DNA of 64,000 nucleotides, from contig NC_081831.1 of the NCBI RefSeq assembly GCF_030867095.1, positions 65,486,716 through 65,550,715 on the forward strand, written 5' to 3'. This stretch comes from Alligator mississippiensis. Lineage: Eukaryota > Chordata > Crocodylia > Alligatoridae. The notes under the pieces are model-generated. The model was not told where the DNA came from. It saw nothing but the letters and a program-made list of their open reading frames with translations, and ran no database searches. Positions 1 to 12,115 of the stretch are shown here, piece after piece (positions within the stretch are counted from its first letter, which is position 1; each line of letters begins with the position of its first letter). A program made the position numbers and the translations under genes.

Positions 1-719
1 CCCTTGATTCTGTATTCAGCACAAATAAGTACAAGGGCAATTTTAAGTTTCTTGTACCAGGCTTGCAAACCAACAGTTTTAAAACTGCTCCTGGCAAAAA
101 ATCTTGTTCTTACCCTCACAGCAGTTGAGTATGATGTAGCCTGCTGCAATATGTATGGTTTTGCCCACTCTCACATCCAAGTTGCATCAGTTTCTTGCAA
201 CTGCTAACCATCTTGTGTGAGGCACTCATGTCAGGGTAATTTCCTGACCCTTGGTGATAGAGGAGAGCCAGCCTCCTTTAAAAACAACAGTGGGCACAGA
301 TATTCATGTCACTGGGAGGGAATAAGATCCTGTCTTGTCCCAGCAAGGCAGTGCCAGATCTCAATACATTGGAATCACATACCTTGCAAGCATATCCCAA
401 CTTTATGTTAATTTACCTCCTTCTTTTGGTGGACAAACTATGGGCATGAGTGATGGCCCCAGTACACTATGGAAATCCCAGTCTTCCAAAGCCAGTTATC
501 TCAGGCATATTAGCAAAATTCATGTCCCCTTCTTGACCCTCCCCCTCCCACCCACCAAGAAACCATGATATTTATTAGCTCACAAACCACCACCATAATA
601 GTACTCACAACTGACTTGACAACCACAAACTGTAGTCATAGAACAGGGGTGTCAAATCCACCCCATGCCCCGCCCCAGACCACAATCATCTGTTTGGTAC
701 CCCTGCCTAAACCAATAAC
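1..719. other. No recognised gene
   Basis: Mixed-composition sequence with only short chance frames. At 644-704 a segment starts CAGGGGTGTCAAATCC and ends GGTACCCCTG, which resembles hAT-type termini, but I find no target-site duplication. Confidence 0.5.
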
Positions 720-1041
720 AGTGGGCTGACAATAGTTACTCACTTTCTGGACTAGCATAGCTTCTCCAGTGTGCATGTCTTGGCCCTGGGGATAATATTT
801 CACGTAGCTCCGTGAAGACCAGCTTCCTTATGTGGAAGTTCTGTAGTCAGTGCTGGTCATCCCAGGTCTTCGCGATGATATGATTCCAATATTCAGTGCT
901 AGCTTGCCCAGCAGTAGAAGAGCCCATCCACATACAGTGAATGCACAGCATGGTAGAATACAGTGAGGGTCTCCACTTTGCTGTGGTGGTACCTAGTATG
1001 AATGAGCATCCTTTTGTTTCAAGCAGAAACAGCTCATCCAC
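720..1041 (-). pseudogene. Decayed Harbinger-like transposase fragment
   Basis: Read on the minus strand, 1041 to about 850 gives YWNHIIAKTWDDQH, a stop, then LQNFHIRKLVFTELREIL. This resembles the WDD-x-x-WLQNF-RMRK-TF-EL stretch at the start of HARBI1-like nucleases in reptile Harbinger elements, with the Trp codon turned into a stop. The catalytic triad is not visible and no terminal repeats were found. The assignment rests on this one stretch compared from memory. Confidence 0.45.
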
Positions 1042-2581
1042 CTGTGCTGGATTCTTGCCTAGGCTCTGGCTATAAGAGGCTGAAGTAAATAATGTGCACA
1101 GCCAAAACTCTCTCTGGTGGGGTCAAAATGCTTCTGCAGCAGGGCGTAGGAAGAGCAAACAAGTTGTCCCAGTCCTTACTGACCATTCCTTAAGTTGCTC
1201 AGTTTTGTGAGACACAAAGAGCTTTGGGATCAGAGGGGACTTGTGCACATGATGAAAATGTCACTGTGTGGCTTAATGGTGTCCCACTGTATACGTACAA
1301 GAGTTTTGGGGATTTTAAATGAGTTGGCATCATTGCAGACTGTCACAGGACCTGACATCTTCTCACACTCAGGCCCTCATTTCTCCCACACCAGTGTGTT
1401 TTGCCCACCATGTCTTGATGAATCTATTGGAGGCTGGAGAAAAACTATGTCCTGGGAGGAGTTCTGAGGTATGATTTCCTCTTTGGTCCTAAGTTCTTTT
1501 ACTTCAACTGTCTTTCACAGAGTGCAAAGTATATTTTTTGTCCAGGGCTCCTCTACCCTTACACACTGGCCCATCTCTCACCCCTTGATGTTAATGGTGT
1601 TGGTTGTCCTATAGAAAGCATAAATCTGTCTGTCTCACAATACACTCCCAGGAGGCCACAATCAGGGACAGATCACAGTTCCTATCAGCCCTTTGCGCGC
1701 AAAGAAAATGATATAAACTGAAAAATAAACAAAACAACCCTGGGTATGCCAATTCATATCCTTGGTAATCCTTCTATTTATGTGGACCCTCATCAGTTCT
1801 ACTCATTACTCTCAGTCTATAGCATCTTCAGGGTTGTCTTCACTCAACCCCTGCTCTGGATAGGGTCTTACCCCTTTTTTCCTTCTCCGGTATGGGATAT
1901 CTTCCCTTTATTTTGCCTCCTCATCCAGATTGCAAGCTGCGGGTCACATGGGTCTTTCCACCTTGTAAAGTTCACAGTCCTTTCCGCACAATCAGACTGC
2001 CAGCCAGAGGCGTCTTATTACTGTCTGCAACAGCTCCGCAGATCACAGATGCTGTTTCAATTATGGCCCCTGCAGCCTCCTTCCCCTCGTTCTGTTACTA
2101 AGCAAGGCTCTAATTCCACTTAAAGTGGGTAGTTCTCTCTCCTGGTGTCAAGTTCTCGGTATTACTCACAGTTTCTTCCCTGTCTCTATCCTCCTCTTGT
2201 CTCTCAGAGATCACCAGCTTCTTTGGATCCCTGCATTTGGCAAAGAGATCACTACGGCTTCCTCCAGTTCACTGCAGGATGTCTGGTGCTGGCCCTGTAT
2301 TTGGTTTGCCCTTGCCTCCATATCGACACCCAGTAAGTTTTTCCCCCCAGTTCTTTCCCCGTTCCAGGATCCCCTAGCATTCCCTTTCTTATAGGTATTT
2401 CTGCCTCCCGCTGGCCCAGAACTCCAGAGTCCTAAGTTTCTGCTTCCCTTCCTCAGTCTTGGGAAATGCCAGTTTTAAAGAGCCTGTGCCCACAGCAGTG
2501 GGATCTTGCAGTGGAACTTCTGGTCCCAGTTCATCATGGAGGATAAGCATATAAGGACCAAAATCTGGCTCTCTGCTACAC
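1042..2581. other. No recognised gene
   Basis: Several frames of 60-125 codons are open here (for example 1746-2123), but none resembles a known protein or shows splice-flanked structure. The stretch may include older decayed repeat sequence. Confidence 0.5.
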
Positions 2582-2613
2582 AAACTAAACTACATCCTGA
2601 TGTAGTTTAGTTT
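2582..2613. repeat. Perfect 15-bp inverted repeat, 2-nt loop
   Basis: AAACTAAACTACATC is followed by CT and then its exact reverse complement GATGTAGTTTAGTTT. This can form a 15-bp hairpin. It sits immediately left of the GC-rich foldback block and may mark an insertion edge. Confidence 0.85.
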
Positions 2614-2614
2614 A

Positions 2615-3530
2615 CAACATGGCAAATTGCTATGATTCACCCGTTAGCTTGCCTCCCAGCTGTGGAAGAGGCAGGCAAGCTCCGCAGAAAAAAAAAATGA
2701 CCGGGCCCCTCACCACTTCTGCCTTCAGCAGGCTCTTGCAGCCAGCAGGATGCATAGGGCCACCCAGGAATGGGCTGGCTTGCCCCTGGGGCAACGTAGG
2801 AAGGCAGCAGGAGGGTGACCAGGTTTGCTGGTGGTGGGAGAAGGCAGCAGGGATGGTGCATGGGCTGCTGGAAGCCCGGGCGGGCTGCTAATTGGCCTAG
2901 TGCTGCCCCAGCTTGGAGACGCCCAATCCAATGCTTCCCGGAGCCCACCCAGGCTTCCAGTGCCCTGTACACCATCCCTGCCACCTTCTTCAGCCACCCA
3001 GCAAGCCCAGTCACCCTTCCACTCTGCCCCAGGGACAAGCCAGCCCATTCCTGAGTGGCCCCAGCTGTCCCGCTGGCTGCAGAAGCCTGCTGCAAACAGA
3101 AGCAGCAAGGGGCCCAATTTTTTTTTTGGTGGAGCTTGCCCATTTCTCCCATGGCTGGGGGGTGGGCTGCCAGCAGGATGAGTGGCCCCTGAGCTGTGGG
3201 GGGACCCTAGTCCTTCCCTCCGCAGCAGTGGTGCCCCCCAGGGCCTCCTGGGCGGGCTGCTAGCAGGCCAGGTGCTGCCTTAGCTCAGAGGCAGCACCCA
3301 GCCCAATCCAACTCTTCCCCAATCCCACCTGTTTCCACTGGGTGCTGCTCCCCGGGTGGGCTCAGGGAACAGTTGGATCAGGCTGGGTGCTGCCTTCAAG
3401 CTGGGGCATCACCTGACCCACTAGCAGCCCACATGGGTGGCCTTGTGGGGTGCCACCACCATGGAGGGAAGGATCAAGGTGCCCCACCACTCAGGGGCTG
3501 CTCAGCCTGCTGGCAGCTCACCCCCTGGCT
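2615..3530. mobile_element. GC-rich foldback element, two hairpins in tandem
   Basis: Two long imperfect inverted repeats lie back to back. The left arm 2640-2880 pairs with 2950-3175 (both contain GCAAGCT, CAGCAGG and GGGGCCC-type blocks in inverted order). A second palindrome spans about 3185-3520. Frames such as 2637-3152 on the minus strand are open only because of this composition. I see no clear terminal repeats or target duplication, so the boundaries are approximate. It resembles the cores of the hAT-type elements elsewhere in the window. Confidence 0.6.
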
Positions 3531-4686
3531 CCAACAAAAAAAAACAAACCAAAAAACAAAGAGGATCAGGCCCTTCACCTGACGTGATGAAAAAATTGAA
3601 ACAGTGAGTTTCAATTAAAAACCCACCATATCCATGTAGCCAGCATAGAATAAAACCCTGAGGACTAAACCCCCATCATGTATATAAGCGCCCAGAAATC
3701 CTAGTGCCACAGCCTAGTGACTGTGATGTCATGCACAGCTCTGTAGCATGGACACTTGCAGGCATACATGGCAAGTGTGAGTGTGCTTGCCCAGACTTGT
3801 GTATGCACCACCGGCAGATACCCCAGTGATCAGAGCAGACAGCATCTCCATCAGCAGGGGCTGCTATATGTTTGTCTGACGGTCAGCTCTCTTGTTTTAT
3901 GTTATGATGTTGCTGCTGCTATAAGATGGGACTAGAAGAAAGTGAAGTCCTGTAGGCATGTGCTGAAGTTGTCCCTGGCTCTGTTCTCAAGTCAGTAGAT
4001 TTCTATAAGCAAGAATTAAAACTGGTGGCAGCAGCTTCAGGATGGCAAAAACACTTTTGTAATATATTGGCCATTCAGATGAGACTGGAACCTGTGTGGA
4101 CTTGGCAGACTTTGAGCTATTGCTAAACATGACTGAGTGGACTGATGAGAAAGCTGCACAGTACTAGCAGTGATTTCGGAGAGCAGTGCCAAAACCTTTT
4201 ATCAGCAGCCTTCCAGTGCAGATTGTGGGTCTTACAGTTAGGAAAAATAGTTACATGACTGCTCTGAGAAGGAGGGGCATGTTGACCCTTTTGAAACCTC
4301 AAAAGTGGCAGGAAAGGATGGGCTAGTGTTTTCTGTGTGCACTGAGGAAACGGGTTAATGGGGCTTTCCTCACCCCACCCTGACTGGGAAATGGCTCCTG
4401 TACAGCAGAACCTGCTGGGCCAGATGTGGAACTGGCTCTGCTGAGAGATGGCAGTAGCAGGCTAGATAAAGCCATAGGTGAGATTATGTGCAGTTATAAA
4501 TATGAAAGAAGAGATTGGGGTTTCTTGAAAGTTGTCCAGAAGTTAATTCCCACCCTCTCATTGGCTTCTTCACTCCAGATGCTGCTCTTAAACAAAAGCA
4601 GCTAGCAAAATGGCAAAGAAGAAAAAAACCAAGAGAGGACACACCCCAGACACAAGCTATTCACAACCATTCTATGTAGCCATGGT
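3531..4686. other. No recognised gene
   Basis: Non-coding sequence with a short hairpin near 3597-3614 (TGAAAC and TTTCA arms). No repeat or exon is recognised. Confidence 0.5.
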
Positions 4687-5326
4687 CAGATCCAGGATTT
4701 TTAAGTGGGGGCAGTGACTGGCACTGCATTGTTCATTGTATCCGTGCTCTTAGCTTTCCCTCTCCAACTCTAGGGGAATGGAAACAGGTTACAACATGGG
4801 AGTGGCAGCCTGGGACTTTTAAGTCCCTGAATCAAGTAAGATTCCCCCACCCACACCCCCAAAATCTGCTCTCAGCACTCCATGTTGTGGCATGTCCCCT
4901 TCCCTCCCCTCCCATTCACGCCCTCCCCCACCTGCTGCTGCCACCTCTGGCTGCCCCAGGGGCAGAGGGCTTCCAGAGCTGACCAGCCGGAAAAGGGGAT
5001 CCTGCTTATTGCTGCTGCTTCTATCCCTGGCTGAGCCTGGCTTCCCATGCAGCCTGACTGGAGCAGGGCAGGAGCAGCTCTGGAGCTCCCCCACCTCTGG
5101 GGCAGCCAGGAACAGTGGGGATGGGGGTAGCAGCAGGCAGGGGAGGGGAGCGGATGGCATGTGCCATTGAGCATGGATGGAAGAGGAGGTGGTGAGAACA
5201 GGAGGTGTGGGGGAGAGAATACACTTACTTGATTTGGGGACTTAAAGTCCCTGGCTGCTGCTCCCACTATGTGGTCTGAAAGAGGACTGTGACCACGCCA
5301 CTGCACCCCACCTGAATCCAGTCCTG
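4687..5326. mobile_element. Non-autonomous DNA transposon, palindromic
   Basis: The left end CAGATCCAGGATTTTTAAGT and the reverse complement of the right end (CAGGACTGGATTCAGGTGGG) are related, and GGGGCAGTG follows in both. Inside, 4807-4843 and 5222-5262 are inverted copies around GGGACTTTTAAGTCCC-like sequence, and a GC-rich centre lies between. A clean target-site duplication was not found. The family was not identified; a hAT type is possible. Confidence 0.55.
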
Positions 5327-6198
5327 CATGCAGCAAGCAAGATTGCTTTCCGAGCTGGTCTCAGATCAAAAAGACATCTGCAGGTAATATGGAGGCAAAG
5401 GCCAGTAGGGATAGCGTTCCCAAGCAGAACAAAAGTAAAGCCAGGGAAACTGGGTGTGATGCTGCAGCAGTTACTTCCATCGGCAGGTCTGGAGACATCT
5501 ATGGCTGTTGTTGGACTTTAAAGCTAAAATAACTTTGATCCATAGAAAAAGCCTCACTGCCAAGGGAAGAAATTGTATACTGTAGGAGTTAAATTAGTGA
5601 TAATTAGTAATCAGTCCCTACAGACAACAGCACAAATCCAGCTCCCACTGAACTGGAGGTTTTTGGCTAGTTAATAGAGGTGTGATATGGTGACCGCTAT
5701 TTTTAACGGTGTGCTCTAGTAGATTTCAGCTGAGGGCATCACAACTTGGATGTCAAATGAACAAATGTTCCTGGAAACTATCATGCTGGATGAGCTTAGA
5801 AGGAAGTGTGAATCCTGATGGCAGCTCATGGGGGACTTAAAGATGCCTCTTCCCATGTCTTCAGGATGATAGGTAAGAATTGTTCCACATGATGGCTTGG
5901 AATAAAATTGTAGTGAGATTAAGCCGTCTTGTAATACCACCCCAATGGAGAAAGGACTACTGCACTGAACGTGGAGCATTTGAACTGGCAAATGTCCACT
6001 CAGGTTTGTTATTTAGCAGATCTCCGTTTCACATCTGGACCAAAGAGAGAGTCTTCGATCAGAGCAATTACTGTGACTGACCAGGAGGTGAAGGTAGCAG
6101 GAAAGAAAAAAAAAGAACCCCCCCCCAAAAAATCAGCTCAGCACAGCTGGGTTCTCAACTGGGTCAAGAGGTCAAGAGCTAGGGTTTGATTTGACAGA
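5327..6198. other. No recognised gene
   Basis: Non-coding sequence with A-rich and C-rich short tracts near 6105-6130. Short frames here show no recognisable domain. Confidence 0.5.
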
Positions 6199-6385
6199 AG
6201 CATCAAAGAATCATAGAGAAATAGCACTGGAAGGGACTTCCAGAGGTCATCTAGTCCAACCCACTGCCTGAGGCAGGATCATCCCTATCCAAACCATTTT
6301 ATACAATCCGTAATCTAAACTGTTTGTAAAACTGCCATCAACCCTGACACAAAAAAAAACCTTAACAATCAAACCTTCTTAAATG
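6199..6385 (-). mobile_element. CR1 3'-end fragment
   Basis: AATCATAGA followed by CTGGAAGGGACTTCCAGAGG and TCATCTAGTCCAACCC is the antisense of an avian/reptile CR1 3' end. It is an old, 5'-truncated copy with no coding sequence. Confidence 0.8.
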
Positions 6386-6691
6386 GTGTAGTGGTTCAGC
6401 CATTGAAATAAAAGTATCGAGTAGTTACGGAGGCACTGAAAAAAGCAAAGTAGCATTGCAAATTGGTAACCCTGCCAATCTTGCCCATTGCATGAGATTT
6501 GCTGACAACTCCGGATCACTTAAGTGAGAAAAAATGTTGCACACCCTACAACAGTAATAGGGAAGCGGGGAGTGTAAAGTGCACAACTAGTCTTGACTTT
6601 GCATCTGGATGGACAAACCAAGCCAAATTATGCAGGGAGGGGAGAGGGAGAGAACGGGAAGTCAGGGGAGTGACTTCACTCATAATTAGTT

Positions 6692-8033
6692 CAGGGGTGG
6701 GCAAAATATGGCCCACAGGCTGGATTTGGCCCGCCAGGCCATTCTATCCAGCTTGTGGGGCCCCTAAAAAATTAAGAAAAATTAATATTTATCTGCTCCT
6801 GGCTGTCAAAGATGACAGGAGCTAGGGGCAGTAGCAGCCAGTGGCAGAACTAAACAGCCAGAGCAGCAAGTTGTGCCTGGCCCCGTCCCCCTCCAGCTCC
6901 CTCACCCCGAGGCCCAGCTGGAAGCCTCTGCCTAGCAGGGGCTGCTGGAGGCTTCTGGCCTGGGGCTGTTACTGGCTCCCTGCACCGAGGGAAATACAGG
7001 TAAGGGGCGAGGGGTAGGGAGGCAGGGAAGGACCGCAGGCAATTGCCCCAGTTCTCAGGCCTGGCTGGGGTAGCTCCTGGGGTTCCAGCCCCTGGCAGCA
7101 TGGCCCTGTGCTCCTGCTGTCTCGCTTTGGGCCCCACTGGCGCTGGCCCCTGTGCATTGGTGCAGGCCCTGTGCTCCTGCCCAGCTGTCGCTGCACTCCA
7201 TACCCCTGCTCACTGCCCCGTCCCTCTGCCTGCTGCAGCCATGTCCCCACTCCTGCCTGCTGGCCAACACCACGTGGTTCCCAGCTGCAATGCCAGGACC
7301 ACAAAAGCAGCTGGCATGTGGTGCCAGAGCAAGGAGGGGTGGAGGGGAAAGTGGTGGCAGATGGGGGGCAGCAGTGGCAGACAGGAGGCAAGTTGCAGCA
7401 AGCAGGAGCACAGGGTCTGCACCAGTGCCCCGGGGCCAGGAGTAGCAGGAGCGCAGAAACTGGGCTTGCAGGAGTGCTTGCGGGGGCTCTGCCTGCTGTG
7501 GGTGGGGTGGGGTGGGGACAGGCTGTGGCCAAACCCTCCCCAGCCACCCTCCCCCACAAAACCCATACCCACCCACCACACCCCCATTATCTATCCACTC
7601 TCCCACAAATCACACACACACCCCCTCCTCCCCTATACCCCCACATATCTATACCCACCCTCCCACAATATACAAGAGTTCATTTTAAGCTAGTATTCTA
7701 TCACCTCTATGTACACTACACAAACCCATGTAAGTCAGGACAAATATATATTTTTTAATTAAATTAATTAATGCTGTAGTACACGTTTGATTTTTAGAAT
7801 ATGATTTGGTATTTTTCTAGTTCAGGGATGGCAAAACCCCTTGCTGAAAGGAGTAATTCAGGGGGAGGGACTTCTAGTGGCAAAGGTCAGGGGTTAGTGG
7901 GCGGAACACCCGGTCCCAAGATGGCAACCAGGGGGCGGGGTACCTGTCAAGGGGTGGGGCTACTCATGTGGCCCTTAGTGGCTTGCCAAAACTCAGTAAG
8001 CAGCCCTCTGCCCAAATAAATGACTCGCCCCTG
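6692..8033 (+). mobile_element. Non-autonomous hAT-type element, family A copy 1
   Basis: The element begins CAGGGGTGGGCAAAATATGG and ends GACTCGCCCCTG, an imperfect terminal inverted repeat. It is flanked by AATTAGTT (6684-6691) and CATTAGTT (8034-8041), an 8-bp target duplication with one mismatch, as expected for hAT insertion. The core is GC-rich, followed by a C-rich tract (7550-7670) and a conserved A/T-rich subterminal segment (about 7675-7810). It encodes no transposase, and its 196-216-codon frames are low-complexity artefacts. Confidence 0.85.
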
Positions 8034-8041
8034 CATTAGTT

Positions 8042-8319
8042 GCTCTATAGTAACTGTGCTGTCCTATAGTAAGTGAAGGCTAAACCAGGGCTACTTTATA
8101 CCTGAAAGAAAAAGGGCTTAAGTGACCATGATTTTGCTTCCACTTACCATGGAGCAGACACACAAGTTACCACAGTGCAGCTCATACATAGTAAGTCCTG
8201 CTCTCTCCTATGCTTTTTACTCAGTGAAGTCTGTCCACCATCAGTGAAGACTAACAAGAATGTCTTTTGTCATTTTTGCACGTACAACCAAGCAGCAGTC
8301 AATTATCGATTCTTTACTA
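8042..8319. other. No recognised gene
   Basis: A short non-coding gap between the hAT element and the coding-like remnant. Confidence 0.5.
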
Positions 8320-8700
8320 TAAGATAGCTTTGAGACACTACAACCTCATGCTTCTCTATGAAGTGATGCTCAGGGAGCAAGAAGCCTCCTGCATCAGAGG
8401 TGCGCAATATGACAAGGACAACATCCAGAAGGTGGAGGAGTAGATGAACTACAAGTGAGCATGCCAGGATGCCAGAAACAGGGAAAACAATGTGCCCAAC
8501 CCAGAAGGGGAGAAGGTGTGCTTATGCAAGTGGAGAGAGCAGCCAGGATAAGTCCTGAACTTAATCTTTTTTGGAAGGGACATTCAATATCAATTAAGCA
8601 GCAAAACAGCTATCCTTGCTGATGCAAAAAAAGGTGCTACTCATCGCTTCGTAGTGTCCTGAGAACTGGTGCACAAATTAATTGAAAGAAAAAGAGAAGG
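8320..8700 (+). pseudogene. Decayed coding-like stretch, unassigned
   Basis: One frame reads YYKIALRHYNLMLLYEVMLR, then EQEASCIRGAQYDKDNIQKV, EE, a stop, MNYK, a stop, and ACQDARNRENNVPNPEGEKV. It continues with few stops to about 8700. The amphipathic, charged composition and long near-open frame look like a relic of a real protein, most simply an intronless retrocopy or a transposon ORF. I do not recognise the protein and see no poly-A tail or flanking duplication. Confidence 0.35.
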
Positions 8701-9675
8701 GCAGACATCAAAAAGCCTTAACCATAATTTCAGGAATGCAGGAAAGCAGCCTGAGTTCAGAACCCAGTAGGTTCTTACAGTGTGCAATCAAAGACTGGTT
8801 ATAGAAGTGGGATTGCTGGCAAGTCCTTAACACCTCAATACACTAGTTGTCAACAGCCGGTCAGTACACCCATAACTACTGAGCCAAGGGAAACAAGCTA
8901 TGCAGTCACAGATAATTTTGAACCAACTAAGAGTTATGTCCCCAAGGATTAAATGCATGATTCAAAAGGTAGACCAATGCCATCTTGCATGGATAGCAGG
9001 CTACCTGGATTCCTGGGAAGTAACAACAGAACTTTGGCTACTGCCTCACATTCTTATTAAAGCAAAGGGGGCATAAATTATAGCAACATAACAGTGAATA
9101 GCATCTCCACCATTACATGGTGCTGTACTCTTATTTTAGCACTGTCTTATATCATGCTGTTACCTCTGATTAGAGGATGGCAGTGTGGCAACTACTAGAA
9201 AGTCAAGTTCTCCCTCCTTGTGCTAGAGCTCTTATTTGCACTGCTCTGGTAAGTAATTTAATTTCTCTAATCAGGCACTACAGCACCCCAGAGGCAAATC
9301 TGGGCACTCCTGCCATTTGGGTAGCAGCAGGGCCAGCAGCACAGTGGCTGCTATTTATGTGTTTCCTCTTAACTGTTGCCTCCCCCTTAGCTATGCTACT
9401 ACAGCACCCTCCTGTCCAAGACTCATCACATTTGGCACAGGTCTACCAGTAGTGCAGGTGCAGCTTTGTATGGCCTGGTTAGCTTGGCAATAGCATACCT
9501 CCATGAAAAAGTTGCCATTATCCATGTTTTTCCAATGGCATGAATGGATCAGTAGCTTAGCTTGACCAGGCTAGTAGGAGTGTACAGCTTACAACAGGAA
9601 GGCTTATTTACAAAACTCAATCTAATCTTAGTAATCAGACACTTATAGTGGTATATAAGTGGAAACCCCTTCAAT
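8701..9675. other. No recognised gene
   Basis: Non-coding sequence. A weak continuation of the preceding decayed frame may reach about 9070. Nothing else is recognised. Confidence 0.45.
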
Positions 9676-10838
9676 AGATTCATAGATGTTAGGGTCGGAA
9701 GGGACCTCAATAGATCGAGTCCGACCCCCTGCATAAGCAGGAAAGAGTGCTGGGTCTAGATGACCCCAGCTAGCTGCTTATCTAACCTCCTCTTGAAGAC
9801 CCCCAGGGTAGGGGAGAGCACCACCTCCCTTGGGAGCCCATTCCAGACCTTGGCCACTCAAACTGTGAAGTTCTTCCTAATGTCCAATCTAAATCTGCTC
9901 TCTGCTAGCTTGTGGCCATTATTTCTTGTAACCCCCGGAGGCGCCTTGATGAATAAATACTCACCAATTCCCTTCTGTGCCCCCGTGATGAACTTATAGG
10001 CAGCCACAAGGTTGCCTCTCAACCTTCTCTTGCGGAGGCTGAAAAGGTCCAGTTTCTCTAGTCTCTCCTCGTAGGGCTTGGTCTGCAGGCCCTTAACCAT
10101 ACGAGTGGCCCTTCTCTGGACCCTCTCCAGGTTATCCGCATCCTTCTTGAATTGCGGCGCCCAGAATTGCACGCAGTACTCCAACTGCGGTCTGACCAGC
10201 GCCCGATAGAGGGGAAGTATCACCTCCTTGGACCTATTTGTCATGCATCTGCTGATGCACGATAAAGTGCCATTGGCTTTTCTGATGGTTTCGTCACACT
10301 ACCAACTCATGTTCATCTTGGAGTCCACTAGGACTCCAAGATCCCTTTCCACTTCCGTGCCACCCAGCAGGTCATTCCCTAGGCTGTAGGTGTTCTGGAC
10401 ATTTCTCCTCCCTAGGTGCAGCACTTTGCACTTCTCCTTGTTGAACTGCATCCTGTTGTTTTCTGCCCATTTGTCCAACCTGTCCAGGTCTGCTTGCAGC
10501 TGTTCCCTGCTCTCCGTCGTGTCCACTTCTCCCCATAGCTTTGTGTCATCTGCAAACTTGGACAGAGTACACTTCACTCCCTCGTCCAAGTTGCTGATGA
10601 AGACATTAAAGAGTATCGGTCCAAGGACTGAGCCCTGCGGGACCCCACTGCCCACACCCTCCCAGGTCGAAACCGACCCATCCACCACGACTCTCTGGGT
10701 GCGACCCTCCAGCCAATTCGCCACCCACCGGACTGTGTAGTCATCCAAGTTACAGCCTCTTAACTTGTTCACCAGTATGGGGTGGGATACCGTATCGAAG
10801 GCCTTCCTGAAGTCCACTGAGGCAGTTCTCATAGTATT
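9676..10838 (-). mobile_element. CR1 retrotransposon, 5'-truncated, with partial reverse transcriptase
   Basis: This is an antisense CR1 whose 3' tail (ATTCATAGATGTTAGGGTCG reversed) is at 9676 and whose truncated 5' end is near 10838. The frame 10853-10299 encodes the C-terminal half of the reverse transcriptase: FRKAFDTVSH, GVPQGSVLGP (residues 70-79) and the catalytic FADD (100-103). The distal frame 10244-9858 (YRALVRPQLEYCVQFWAP) follows after a break. The copy looks young, close to the consensus, but is dead because of truncation and a frame interruption near 10290. Confidence 0.93.
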
Positions 10839-11918
10839 TATAGAAAGGCCCATTATAAATAGTTAACCTGCAACACTGGGATAAAGCTCAGTTTACTGAT
10901 TTCTATGAGCGAGGCTGCAACTTCCCCGAGCGCTGGCCTCAAGAATCTGTGGAATTCAGGCCCCTTTGGCTCCCTTCTCCCCCATGCTTAATGCAGGTCA
11001 CAGCTACTTAAATCTCATTGAATCAAGCTACTTAACCAAGGTGAGCAATAAGAGCATTGGATTGGTTCAGAATTCAAGTCACGGTCTTCACTGTTTTAGG
11101 TGGCTTTTCTTTCTTTTTTTTGGTTTTACTTGAAAGCCTGATGTTCATACAGAGGTTGAATGAGGTGCAGAAAAGCTCAAATGTCTCCGCTGTACATTTC
11201 AAGATGAAGAACCCATTTATCTGTCATGCCTTGAATGTGCCCATGCCTAATTGAAGAGAGGCATACACCTTTTTGATTCTTGCTACAGATTTTCCTCCAG
11301 AATCCCAGTTCATTAGCTACAGAAACTGTGGTTTCACTTGTGTGCACTAGCCAATAAGCTTCACATTAGTAATTCCCACTATAGTCTATAACTAAGGGCT
11401 CATTTATGGAAAACAAGGGCAGAGTAAACAACATGGTCTTTTGTCTGATTTAAGATTACAATCCTGACAGTACAGTTTACACCCTCAGCCTTATATTTTT
11501 ATGTTAAAGTATCACCAGATATTACCACATTTTTATTATTATATTTGTGACACTAAATACTGCAGTGCACAGTGCCAGATGGCTAGTATTCAGAATAAAA
11601 ATAATTCAAGGCCCATATTAGAAAGGCTCAGTGAGACTAACAGGATACATTCATCCTGCTTCCCTAATGCACATAGTTAAAACATTAGCAGACTTAAAAT
11701 GTGACTTTCCACTTTAGAAGTAAAATAGCATATTGTAGAAATTATTTATAAATTCAAATTTATTTTAGCGCTATTTGTGTGTTTCTAGGATCCTGCCATA
11801 ATAGAGGAGCAAATATTCTTTCACTCTTTGGAAAGTTATTTTGCCTGTTAGCCTCAAGTAAAGAAAACATAGTGCATTAGGAACAGAAGCAAAAAACCAT
11901 TTAAAGATATTTTTATTG
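10839..11918. other. No recognised gene
   Basis: AT-rich non-coding sequence. No repeat or exon is recognised. Confidence 0.5.
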
Positions 11919-11928
11919 GTGCAAGATA

Positions 11929-12061
11929 CATATATATATCATATAATATATTATCATATATTATATCATATATATATATATGTGTGTGTGTATACATATA
12001 TATATGTATACACATATACACACACACACCCCTCTCTCTCTATATATATATAAATATATAA

Positions 12062-12111
<50 letters not shown>
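11929..12111. repeat. Compound (TA)n / (GT)n microsatellite
   Basis: TA-rich repeats (11929-12062, with TATATA, TGTG and CACA interruptions) lead into an uninterrupted (GT)24 run at 12064-12111. It is likely polymorphic. Confidence 0.95.

Positions 12112-12115
<4 letters not shown>

Noticed and set aside
7043..7758. Overlapping 183-216-codon frames on both strands
   Set aside because: GC-rich low-complexity translation of a non-autonomous transposon core. No start context, splice structure or similarity.
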